Assembly: GCF_002266285.1 (NCBI RefSeq)
Contig: NZ_NPMS01000003.1
Location: 186,001-250,000 of the forward strand
Reading direction: 5' to 3'
Source: Virgibacillus indicus
GTDB lineage: Bacteria; Bacillota; Bacilli; Bacillales; Amphibacillaceae
DNA length: 64,000 bases
The notes beneath the pieces were generated by a model. The model saw nothing but the letters and a program-made list of their open reading frames with translations. It had not been told where the DNA came from and ran no database searches. Positions 17,446-24,993 of the stretch are shown piece after piece (positions within the stretch are counted from its first letter, which is position 1; the number at the start of each line of letters is the position of its first letter). The translations under genes were made by a program, and so were the position numbers.

Positions 17446-17520
17446 ATTTTTTTCGGACATGACAAACGCAATTAACATGCCGAATGATATCATCAGCGTT
17501 AACACATCTTTCATATCCAT
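17437..17520 (-). CDS. 27-residue holin-like toxin of a type I toxin-antitoxin locus
   Basis: A short frame starting at ATG 17520 behind GGGAGGAGGTG encodes MDMKDVLTLMISFGMLIAFV followed by MSEKNEK. It has a polar start, one membrane helix of about 17 residues and a charged tail, the form of the holin-like toxins (Hol_Tox type, TxpA/BsrG-like in design). Such peptides insert in the membrane and stop growth when their antisense RNA is lost. The antitoxin RNA candidate is on the opposite strand, sharing a terminator. The locus opens the mobile-looking island that follows, where it could act as a stability module. Confidence 0.65.
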   Translation of the reverse strand: MDMKDVLTLMISFGMLIAFVMSEKNEK

Positions 17521-17673
17521 AGGCAGCACCTCCTCCCATGGGAAATATCCCAGAAGGTAACCGGTGCACCTAACCCCTCATGCGAAGCCAGTCTATTGTT
17601 AATTTTATAATAACATATTTGCCTAAATAATAGTTTGACAAATGGAAATTATATGGTTATTATAAAAATATAA

Positions 17674-17793
17674 TTATTTAGTTGTGGATTCACTTTTTGT
17701 GAAAGTCGTCATGCCTTCAATTTTAGAAGGAGATTCGGCAAAAAGGTTAAGAACATTGTTCATGTACTCCAATGTATCCACTTGATTATTCAT
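17674..17793 (-). pseudogene. Possible gene fragment, 39 residues
   Basis: A minus-strand frame with protein-like composition (MNNQVDTLEYMNNVLNLFAE then SPSKIEGMTTF) ends at 17674. Open reading continues upstream of the ATG without a start or ribosome binding site. It may be the C-terminal remnant of a longer gene. No family is recognised. Confidence 0.3.
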
Positions 17794-17886
17794 AGGAGAA
17801 GTTGAACCGGCGGGTATACTGCCAAAATGAAAATAGGATATATTATTAAGATTGTATAGCTCAGGCTATGCATTTTTAATGGTTAA

Positions 17887-17930
17887 TAAAAAGCTGATTG
17901 ATTCCTTAACGGAGTTAATCGGCTTTTTTA
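17887..17930 (+). terminator. Terminator-like hairpin before the island genes
   Basis: AAAAAGCTGATT and TTAATCGGCTTTTT pair around a 15-nt loop and end in a T-run, 32 nt before the next start codon. Confidence 0.6.
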
Positions 17931-17961
17931 TTTTATAAAAAATATCTAAAGGAGGATTCAG

Positions 17962-18189
17962 ATGCTTAAGAAGAAAAAGAAGGTGTTCATCGCTTATACG
18001 GATGAACAAAAAAAGAACCAATTTTTGGTGAGAAAGGGAGAACGATTCTTTCATCTTAGTAGCCAAAAGGAAATTAGGAAGCTAAGTTTGAAAGAAGCTT
18101 ATTTAATCTTCCTGATGATCACAGCCAAAGAATTGGAATTTCGTGGCACGGGTTCTTTTGTGAAAATGGGGAAAGGTGGGATTAAATAA
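17962..18189 (+). CDS. Unknown 75-residue basic protein
   Basis: ATG at 17962 has a strong AAAGGAGG. The protein is very basic at its start (MLKKKKKVFIAYTDEQKKNQ) and has a segment KLSLKEAYLIFLMITAKELE that looks helical. It shares one base with the next gene (TAATG), so the two are translationally coupled. It is the first gene of a run of small co-directional genes typical of plasmid or integrative-element backbones. No family is recognised. Confidence 0.6.
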   Translation: MLKKKKKVFIAYTDEQKKNQFLVRKGERFFHLSSQKEIRKLSLKEAYLIFLMITAKELEFRGTGSFVKMGKGGIK

Positions 18190-18563
18190 TGGGTGTAGCA
18201 ACACAACTTCAAGCTAATGAAGTAGATAGTTATGAGGAAGCAATTCAGCTGGCCAATGAAATTAATCGACTGGAAGCTGCGCTTAAACAAATGAAAGATG
18301 AATTAAAAACCTTTGTAAAAGACTATGGTGCTGTGGACACTGGAGAAGAGGTTTGGAATTTCTATGAATCTATTTCCTGGAAATTTAGTAATGCGGAACT
18401 AAAAGAGATAGCTCGTGAAATGGCATTGGATGGTGTAGATCCATGGAGTATGTTTAGCATTTCCAAATCCAACATTAATAAATTGGGCTGGGAAGAACAG
18501 AGGCTGTCCCAACTGGGCACAAAAAAAGTGACGCAAAGATTTACGTCACGTAAAAAGAAGTAG
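18189..18563 (+). CDS. Unknown 124-residue protein, coiled-coil start
   Basis: The first 50 residues (EEAIQLANEINRLEAALKQM) form a probable coiled coil. A mixed region follows with EEVWNFYESISWKFSNAELK, and the tail is strongly basic (RFTSRKKK). The arrangement recalls phage or plasmid accessory proteins that bind nucleic acid, but no family is recognised. It is coupled by a one-base overlap to the gene before it. Confidence 0.6.
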   Translation: MGVATQLQANEVDSYEEAIQLANEINRLEAALKQMKDELKTFVKDYGAVDTGEEVWNFYESISWKFSNAELKEIAREMALDGVDPWSMFSISKSNINKLGWEEQRLSQLGTKKVTQRFTSRKKK

Positions 18564-18622
18564 TTAAAATTAAGTTACTAGTATTATACAAAAAATAAAG
18601 CCTTCCATCAAGGCATGATAAT

Positions 18623-18651
18623 CAGATGGCACGCAAGCCTGGTGCCATCTG
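18623..18651 (+). other. Perfect hairpin upstream of the radC-like gene
   Basis: CAGATGGCAC and GTGCCATCTG form a perfect 10-bp stem with loop GCAAGCCTG, 29 nt before the radC-like ATG. No T-run follows. It may be a regulatory or single-strand structure of the element. Confidence 0.5.
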
Positions 18652-18680
18652 GTACCTGTCTTGCGTGGAAAGGAGATAAA

Positions 18681-19331
18681 ATGAATGCAATAGAAAAAGC
18701 AAGAGAAGCTGTTACAACTTATGACTCCATCGGTGATCACGGTTTAGTTAGTAACCATGATGTATTGTCAGTGATTCTCGGGCCATCTGCCAATACCGAT
18801 ATTGTTCAGAAGCTAAGTGATTATCCGCTTAATAATTTGGTTGATATGACAATAGAAGAGATAAAAGGAGAAGGTTTAACGCATAATCAGGCGTTGACTC
18901 TACATGCTGCATTTTTACTTAGTAAAAGGTGTCGAACGGGGGATAAAAATCATAAGTATACCATACGTTCACCGGAGGATGCTGCAGACTACATGATGGA
19001 AGAAATGCGACATCTGAAACAAGAGCATTTTGTTGCCGTATATCTCGATACAAAGAATCAAGTTATTCATAAAAAGATAGTCTTTATTGGCAGTCTGAAT
19101 GCTTCGATTGTTCATCCGAGGGAGTTATTCCGTGAAGCGGTCAAACGTTCAGCAGCCTCAATCATCGCACTGCACAACCATCCGAGTGGATCGCCAACTC
19201 CATCGCAGGAGGATATTCATGTTACCCGTCGGTTGGTGGAATCGGGGAAGATGATTGGTATAGAGATTCTGGATCACATTATAATTGGTGATCGGAAATT
19301 TGTCAGTCTAAAAGAGAAGGGGTATTTATAA
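18681..19331 (+). CDS. RadC-like JAMM/DUF2466 protein
   Basis: 216 residues from ATG 18681 (AAAGGAG at 5 nt). The N-terminal helix-hairpin-helix-like part contains SVILGPSANTDIV and GEGLTHNQALTL. The C-terminal JAB/MPN domain carries the metal motif ALHNHPSGSPTPSQED (about residues 160-175) with a paired upstream Glu/His-containing strand (QEHFVAVYLDTKNQ). RadC paralogues of this type are common on phages, plasmids and integrative elements; their function is uncertain despite the old DNA-repair name. It supports the view that this stretch is mobile. It overlaps the next gene by one base. Confidence 0.82.
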   Translation: MNAIEKAREAVTTYDSIGDHGLVSNHDVLSVILGPSANTDIVQKLSDYPLNNLVDMTIEEIKGEGLTHNQALTLHAAFLLSKRCRTGDKNHKYTIRSPEDAADYMMEEMRHLKQEHFVAVYLDTKNQVIHKKIVFIGSLNASIVHPRELFREAVKRSAASIIALHNHPSGSPTPSQEDIHVTRRLVESGKMIGIEILDHIIIGDRKFVSLKEKGYL

Positions 19332-19609
19332 TGCCCCAAAATTACAATAAATGTATTTTATTTATTGAGGAGTTCGATAACCACAAATCAATTTGGGTTC
19401 GATTACGTGCAAAGCATGTAACAATTGAATCAAGAGGTCCTATGTGTCAACTTGATGCGGAGGGATATATTGATCGATTGATTGAAAAGTATCAGTTAAA
19501 GGATGAGGTGACCATCGTTAATAAGTGCTTTGGTCTTGATGGGAAGTTAGAGATTGAATTAAAGGATACGGTCAAAGGTTATTTACATTTGAAAAATAAA
19601 AATAGGTAG
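19331..19609 (+). CDS. Unknown 92-residue protein
   Basis: Translationally coupled to the radC-like gene (TAATG). The sequence (FIEEFDNHKSIWVRLRAKHV, later YIDRLIEKYQLKDE) suggests a compact alpha/beta fold without cysteines or membrane segments in the core. Not recognised. The coupling suggests a partner of the RadC-like protein. Confidence 0.55.
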   Translation: MPQNYNKCILFIEEFDNHKSIWVRLRAKHVTIESRGPMCQLDAEGYIDRLIEKYQLKDEVTIVNKCFGLDGKLEIELKDTVKGYLHLKNKNR

Positions 19610-19683
19610 TTTAGAAAGTACTCTGAAAAGCGGGAAGTTGGAAGCTTATTGGAGTACTTTTTTGCTAATAAGGAGTGTTAAAA

Positions 19684-19863
19684 ATGAATGGAAAAATTTC
19701 ATGCGGGCTGTGTCTGAGTTCCATAGATTGTGATGATGCTCTGTTCGATGAGCAGGCTGAAGTTTATTTTTGTGACTTAGGGTGCTTTGAGGATTGGGCA
19801 GATGATCATTTTGAAGACATTTTAACGCAATATAAGGAATTACATCTCTACCCGGTTGGTTAA
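19684..19863 (+). CDS. 59-residue putative zinc-binding protein
   Basis: ATG at 19684 follows AAGGAGTG. Two cysteine pairs, CGLC near the start and CDLGC (FCDLGCFEDWADDHFEDI) in the second half, could bind one zinc ion, as in small treble-clef-like proteins. The C-terminus is acidic and aromatic. Not recognised as a named family; it is part of the island operon. Confidence 0.55.
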   Translation: MNGKISCGLCLSSIDCDDALFDEQAEVYFCDLGCFEDWADDHFEDILTQYKELHLYPVG

Positions 19864-19886
19864 AAAATGAAAGGGTGCGATTATAA

Positions 19887-20174
19887 ATGATAAAAGAAAT
19901 AATAATTGTAGCTACACCAGGTATTGATTTATACCTCCAAAATAACATCCTTACAGCTGATGATATGGAAAGTTTGATCAGAGCAGCGATAAAACATGAA
20001 GATAAAAGCTACTTTTTTGCGTTCAAAAAGAACCGCCTAAAAACGACTGTTACAGATGGAAACAACAATATTCTTGATGAATTGCTGGTGATGATACCGG
20101 AACAAATCTGGATTATAATTGACAAATCGAAAGAAACAATTACTTGTACGGTAATGCTGCCAGAAGAATATTAA
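19887..20174 (+). CDS. Unknown 95-residue protein
   Basis: ATG at 19887 lies 23 nt after the previous stop, with AAGGGTG upstream. The predicted strands and helices (IIIVATPGIDLYLQNN, then LLVMIPEQIWIIIDKSKETI) suggest a small alpha/beta protein. No motif is recognised. Confidence 0.5.
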   Translation: MIKEIIIVATPGIDLYLQNNILTADDMESLIRAAIKHEDKSYFFAFKKNRLKTTVTDGNNNILDELLVMIPEQIWIIIDKSKETITCTVMLPEEY

Positions 20175-20255
20175 GCATGTTTAAAAAAAGAGAATGATTT
20201 TACTTGAAATGACGGTGAAGAGAATTGCTCTTTACCATCTTAAGGGGTGAAGACG

Positions 20256-20606
20256 TTGCTTGTTGAGTTATGTATAACAATCATGATTGGCATCCTTATG
20301 GGGTTGCTGACACACACGAAAAGTAACAAGCATATCAAAAAGCCAAAGATAAATAAAACATCTTGGAATCCCGGTTTCTTATTGGACTGTGCCTTTGGTT
20401 CAATTGCTGCACTAGTGGGAGTTATTGTGGCTGGACCAGTTGAAATAGAAAGGCTAGTTCTGATTGCCATATTGGCGGGCTATGCAGGAGAAGGACTGAT
20501 AAGGAAAATGTCTGATGCGAATTTGGAGGCGAATGAGAGAATAAACAGAAAGATAAAAGCAGATTTAACGAAGGAAATTAAGATAGACGAACTTAAAGAA
20601 AAATAA
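20256..20606 (+). CDS. DUF4257-like membrane protein
   Basis: About 116 residues. TTG at 20256 follows AAGGGGTG at 6 nt and is the preferred start; an in-frame GTG at 20247 overlaps that site. A first hydrophobic helix (ELCITIMIGILMGLL), a second glycine-rich one (FGSIAALVGVIVAG) and a third (LIAILAGYAGEGLI) are followed by a charged tail (MSDANLEANERINRKIKAD). The pattern fits DUF4257, found in Bacillus and on its mobile elements. Function unknown. Confidence 0.6.
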   Translation: MLVELCITIMIGILMGLLTHTKSNKHIKKPKINKTSWNPGFLLDCAFGSIAALVGVIVAGPVEIERLVLIAILAGYAGEGLIRKMSDANLEANERINRKIKADLTKEIKIDELKEK

Positions 20607-20685
20607 ATGTACAAGCATGACCATCACTTGTTGCTTATAAAATATTAATATAATGACTAATATACGGGAATTGGAGGTTGTTCCA

Positions 20686-20871
20686 ATGAAGACACCCATA
20701 CTAAAAGATATTCTAACTCCTGAAGAATTTTCCGAAGTCGATGATTTAAGGTTAGAATTACTTCAATCGGCAACCAAGTGGGAAAGGGATTACTACAAAT
20801 CGGAAATATATAAAATTTTTGATCAGGCTATATTACGCTATTGCAAGGAATATTTAGCATCTTCTAATTAG
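20686..20871 (+). CDS. Unknown 61-residue protein
   Basis: ATG at 20686 is preceded by TTGGAGG at a normal spacing; the longer frame from 20653 has no site. The product (KTPILKDILTPEEFSEVDDL then LLQSATKWERDYYKSEI) is an acidic, helical small protein. Not recognised. Confidence 0.5.
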   Translation: MKTPILKDILTPEEFSEVDDLRLELLQSATKWERDYYKSEIYKIFDQAILRYCKEYLASSN

Positions 20872-20979
20872 TTAGGTCATGGAAAAGATTTAATATCCAT
20901 TTGGGTATGTACATGAAATGAGGCAGGGTAGCTTACCTTGTCTTTTTTTCATGAAATTCAAAGAAGGGAAATGAGCTAT

Positions 20980-21870
20980 ATGATGAATATACAAGACCTC
21001 ACTGCAGTTAATAAGGGGAAAACAGAATCGTTTCTTGGTCATTTAACATGGTACAGCGTGGGAAAGCAATTGGTTCAGACAAAAGAGTTGGAACTGAAAT
21101 TGAATGATGCTGGACTGGATCAGGTTTGGATGCCAAAACCCATTCGTTCGGCAGATGCGTTCCGACGTGCTACAAAAGAAATTGAACAGCGAAAGGCAAC
21201 TTCAAATCCAAGTGTGTTTGAAAATGTTCTAATTCGTGAGGTGTACTCTGATAAGGGTATGGTACAACGAAATATAGTTATCGAAACAGTTGATCAAAAT
21301 GGTAAACGTTTATCCTACGAATCGAAGGCGGGTATTATCACGCTGGACAAAGAGAAAAGCACTATGAGCTTAGATGCAGATAAGCCCATTATCAGAGAGC
21401 TTTACCAAGAGGCTGAGAGAAAGTTTGTTATTTATAAAAACCATTATTCAGCCCAGCAATTACGTATAATGGTGAGCAAGTTATTACAATCATTTGCTCC
21501 AACTCCAGTACGAAAAAGTGGAGGCATTTATTTTGTTCCGGCTGTAATGAATATCGAGCTGTCAAAGCTTGTTCACTTTATTATGTCATTGGAGAATAGT
21601 GAGGCTTATAAAATTCCTGTTATTGATAATACAAGTAACCGTAATATGGTGAATAATAAGCTTCTGGAGCATCTAAACACCGTGTTAGATGGATGTGAAA
21701 ACAGTGATGATTTAAATAAAGGAAAAGTAAAAGTATTGATTGAAGAAGCAAATGGAATTATTAAAAACTACCGCAATTATAAGTCAATCCTTAATGAAGA
21801 ATCACAACAAATGGAACAAGCTATTTTTGCGATTCGAAGTGAGATTGCTAGAATGATGGCGGAAATGTAA
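20980..21870 (+). CDS. DUF6744-like protein
   Basis: About 296 residues from the ATG cluster at 20971-20985; AGAAGGGA best serves 20980. The N-terminal part contains TWYSVGKQLVQTKELELKLN and FRRATKEIEQR. The middle holds SAQQLRIMVSKLLQSFAPTP and GGIYFVPAV. The C-terminus is a long coiled-coil-like helix. I recognise it as DUF6744, which I recall beside MoxR-type ATPases on Bacillus mobile elements. It lies 15 nt before such an ATPase. A role as adaptor or substrate-binding partner of the ATPase/VWA pair is inferred from order only. Confidence 0.55.
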   Translation: MMNIQDLTAVNKGKTESFLGHLTWYSVGKQLVQTKELELKLNDAGLDQVWMPKPIRSADAFRRATKEIEQRKATSNPSVFENVLIREVYSDKGMVQRNIVIETVDQNGKRLSYESKAGIITLDKEKSTMSLDADKPIIRELYQEAERKFVIYKNHYSAQQLRIMVSKLLQSFAPTPVRKSGGIYFVPAVMNIELSKLVHFIMSLENSEAYKIPVIDNTSNRNMVNNKLLEHLNTVLDGCENSDDLNKGKVKVLIEEANGIIKNYRNYKSILNEESQQMEQAIFAIRSEIARMMAEM

Positions 21871-21885
21871 GGGAGGATTATATAT

Positions 21886-23016
21886 ATGTCTGATAATATG
21901 AAAAAGCTGAAGCAAATAAAAGAGGCATTAAATAACAAATACATGGAACGTGAAAGCCAAATCGAGGGGATATTAGTAGCATTGTTGTCAAGGCAGCATT
22001 TGTTATTGATTGGCCCGCCAGGTACTGCAAAAAGTGCTTTGTCGATGGAACTGTCCCAAATGATAGATGAGTCCAAATATTTTCAATGGTTATTAACGAA
22101 ATACACCACACCGGATGAGGTGTTTGGCGGTATTATGTTAAAAGATATGGAACATGGTATATACAAACATAATACGGAAAATAAAATGGCTGAAGCCCAT
22201 CTTGTGTTTCTTGACGAGATATTCAAGGGGAGTTCTGAAATCCTCAACTCCTTGTTAAAAGCAATCAATGAAAGAACTTTTGAAAATGGTACAGAGGAAG
22301 TGGACATGCCTCTTATGACGTTGGTTGGAGCGAGTAACGAATACCCTGAAGAAGATGCGGGCTTGAATGCCTTGTTTGACCGTTTTATGTTGCGGTTTGA
22401 AGTTGATACGATCAAGAGTCGGGATAACCTAATTGCGATGATGAAAGGAACAAGACATTTACAGCAAATGCCCAAAATTTCCTTGGAGGAATTGGAAAAC
22501 CTTCAATTTCTCTGTGAGATGGTAGATATTCCAGATGAAATCTATGAAAAGATGGCTGATATTTGGCAGGAACTGCGGGATGAAGGTATCGTACCTTCGG
22601 ATCGGAGATTGCAGCGTTCTTATTCCATATTACAGGCAAAAGCCTTGATTGAGCAGCGGCAGATAGTCGAAATAAAAGACATTCTATTCCTAGAGCACGT
22701 GCTTTGGGAAGATGTAGAGCAAAAGGTGCAGGTCTCTGACATTATCCGAAGACATGCACAAGATGTTGTTTCTCGTATGCTCGAAGCGGTTAATGAAGAA
22801 GCCGATGATATTATGAAAGGATTAAATAAGAGCGATTCTACTAGCTATGTATTGGAAGCGACTCAAAAGATAAAATCACTCTCCAAGGAACTGAAAGAAA
22901 CAAAAACAAAATATCCAGTTAGAAGCAGGGATATTGAAATAGTAAGTGAACGGTTAAAAAGGGATTTGGGGATACTGACCAATTCCGTATTGGAACCTAT
23001 TGAAGAACCGGTATAG
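21886..23016 (+). CDS. MoxR/RavA-type AAA+ ATPase
   Basis: 376 residues. Walker A is LLLIGPPGTAKSALS (about residues 38-52) and Walker B is HLVFLDEIFKGS (about 105-116). Sensor 1 is LVGASNEYPEED and the arginine finger region is LNALFDRFMLRFEV, the typical MoxR pattern. A lid and a C-terminal helical extension follow. MoxR ATPases act with a VWA protein as chaperone-like remodelling complexes, and such a protein is encoded next. The neighbours make a three-gene unit with the DUF6744-like protein. The remodelled target is unknown. Confidence 0.88.
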   Translation: MSDNMKKLKQIKEALNNKYMERESQIEGILVALLSRQHLLLIGPPGTAKSALSMELSQMIDESKYFQWLLTKYTTPDEVFGGIMLKDMEHGIYKHNTENKMAEAHLVFLDEIFKGSSEILNSLLKAINERTFENGTEEVDMPLMTLVGASNEYPEEDAGLNALFDRFMLRFEVDTIKSRDNLIAMMKGTRHLQQMPKISLEELENLQFLCEMVDIPDEIYEKMADIWQELRDEGIVPSDRRLQRSYSILQAKALIEQRQIVEIKDILFLEHVLWEDVEQKVQVSDIIRRHAQDVVSRMLEAVNEEADDIMKGLNKSDSTSYVLEATQKIKSLSKELKETKTKYPVRSRDIEIVSERLKRDLGILTNSVLEPIEEPV

Positions 23017-23090
23017 TTAGAATAAAAAAAGAAGAAGTGTTGAAGGGCTTTCCTTTGGCACTTCTTTTACTTTTATATGGAGGGATGAAA

Positions 23091-24536
23091 ATGAGTGAAA
23101 TTAAAAGAGATATAAATGAATCTGTGATAAATACGGATAAATTTGACCGACGCAGATTTCAAAAGTTGTTTAGTATGTCCAAGGGGCTACAGGATTTAAA
23201 TCAATTTGAAAAACCATTCCCGACCTTTGAAGGGCTTCTTGCAGATATCTGGGGTTCATTATATAAGATGGACCCGAAATTAATTGACCAAAAGAAGGTC
23301 AGCCAAGAATTACGGACGAATCATACATTCATGCAACGGATCATGAATGATGAGAATTTTGAACAATACCGGGAATATACACGTTTGGATGATTTATCTT
23401 CAGCTATTGGAACAGTCAAGTTCGGCAAGAAAACACATGAGTGGTTACAGGAACAAAGAGAAGCCAATGAAGAACTGAACCAGCAGCTAAAAGATATTGA
23501 GCGGATGCAGAACCAATTGGAACATCAACAGCGTACACAAGGTCTCGGAAATGAGAATCAAAATTTAAAAGATGATTTACAGAAAGCCATGGAGAACCTA
23601 CATGAACAGGTAGAGCGGGTTTTAAAAGATAATCAGACTGGATTTTCAAAGTCATTGCAACAGGCTATGAAAGATACTCAAGACACTAAGAATTCAGTGA
23701 AATCACTAATGGGAGGTACAAATGGAGGAAATGCTGAAGCTGAACTCAAAAAAATACCTCTTCGTAATCAATTGGAACTGGCAGATAAAATATCCGAAAG
23801 CAGCCATATGAAGGAGATTGCAGAATGGGCTGGAAGATTTAAGCAAATTGCTCGTAAAAAGCAGAAATCCAAATTCAATCATGCAACCACAAGAAGTGGC
23901 ATAACCTTCGGTAATGATTTGGGTAGGATATTGCCGTCTGAATTGGGCTTATACAAGAACGAAACAACTAGGATTGAGTTTAAAAGACGTTTTGCAAAAC
24001 AAAAAGTACGTCAATTTGATTTCAAAGGGAAAGAAACATTGGGGAAGGGTCCGATTATTCTTTGTTTAGATCAATCAGGCAGTATGAATAAATTGGATAC
24101 TCAATCCAAAGGTTTTGCATTAGCATTGATGAGTATTGCCAAAAGGCAAAAACGCGACTTTGCCTTAATACCATTTTCCTCAAGGGCACATAAATATGTT
24201 TATGAAAAAGGAAAGATTGATGCAAAAGCGATGGTAGCTCTTTGTGAAAGATTTATTGGTGGAGGAACTAATTTTCAAGCCCCTTTAGAAAAAGCCGTGG
24301 AAATTGTGAGTGAAAGTAGTTTTAAGAGAGCAGATATTGTATTTGTGACAGATGGAGAAGCTAGTATAACGAAAAATTTCATAAATGATTTTGAGAAGCA
24401 AAAACAAAGAACAGAATTCAATGTGTTATCGCTTATAATTGGATATCGATGTGATACCGTCAAAGCTTTTTCTGAAAAAGTAGTACAAATACAAGATTTT
24501 AATGATGAAGGTAGTTTTACAGCTTTTGAGATATAA
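23091..24536 (+). CDS. VWA-domain (ViaA/CoxE-like) partner of the MoxR ATPase
   Basis: 481 residues from ATG 23091, which has GGAGGGATG upstream; an earlier frame start at 23037 lacks a site. Residues about 100-210 are coiled coil (EELNQQLKDIERMQNQLEHQ). The C-terminal von Willebrand A domain begins at about residue 320, with the MIDAS motif CLDQSGSMNKLD, the threonine region GGGTNFQAPLEKA and the Asp in FVTDGEAS, all intact. In RavA-ViaA type systems the VWA protein binds the AAA+ ring and recruits the target. Position directly after the ATPase supports pairing. Confidence 0.85.
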   Translation: MSEIKRDINESVINTDKFDRRRFQKLFSMSKGLQDLNQFEKPFPTFEGLLADIWGSLYKMDPKLIDQKKVSQELRTNHTFMQRIMNDENFEQYREYTRLDDLSSAIGTVKFGKKTHEWLQEQREANEELNQQLKDIERMQNQLEHQQRTQGLGNENQNLKDDLQKAMENLHEQVERVLKDNQTGFSKSLQQAMKDTQDTKNSVKSLMGGTNGGNAEAELKKIPLRNQLELADKISESSHMKEIAEWAGRFKQIARKKQKSKFNHATTRSGITFGNDLGRILPSELGLYKNETTRIEFKRRFAKQKVRQFDFKGKETLGKGPIILCLDQSGSMNKLDTQSKGFALALMSIAKRQKRDFALIPFSSRAHKYVYEKGKIDAKAMVALCERFIGGGTNFQAPLEKAVEIVSESSFKRADIVFVTDGEASITKNFINDFEKQKQRTEFNVLSLIIGYRCDTVKAFSEKVVQIQDFNDEGSFTAFEI

Positions 24537-24993
24537 AATCTAAACTGATGAACAAATTGCGAAAATATTGGAATTGCACCTAAAAAATAATATCGGTGGA
24601 AAAAGCTTGCTGATTATCAAACGGAAATACCCTACTCAAACGAGCAGTAGGGTATGAAATTGAGGAAGTTAAAACTGAAGATACGTACGATAAAAAGGAA
24701 AAGAATTGATGAAAAAACAATAAAACATGTTCCCGCTAATTTAACCGCATATATGGTTAAAAAATCGCAAACCGACAGAATGGAGAGATAAACAGAATGT
24801 TGAACAATCAAGAGAAGTGGCGGTTAAAATTATCGATAATATACCAAGGATAAAATGCAAATAGTATGAATCGTGTCAAAATAGAATAGAACAAAAACTC
24901 AGTTTGCAATAGAAGAGCAAGTGCCCTGAAAAGAGAAGGATGTTTATTAATTCAATAATAAATGTTATCTTATATAAGGAGGATGAATGAAAA
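24537..24993. other. Gene-poor stretch with a hairpin and short gene debris
   Basis: No full gene is visible. TACCCTACT and AGTAGGGTA (24628-24654) form a 9-bp inverted repeat. Short frames such as MLNNQEKWRLKLSIIYQG (from 24797) look like debris. The stretch separates the island operon from the methyltransferase locus and could hold an element boundary, but no direct repeats were found. Confidence 0.45.
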
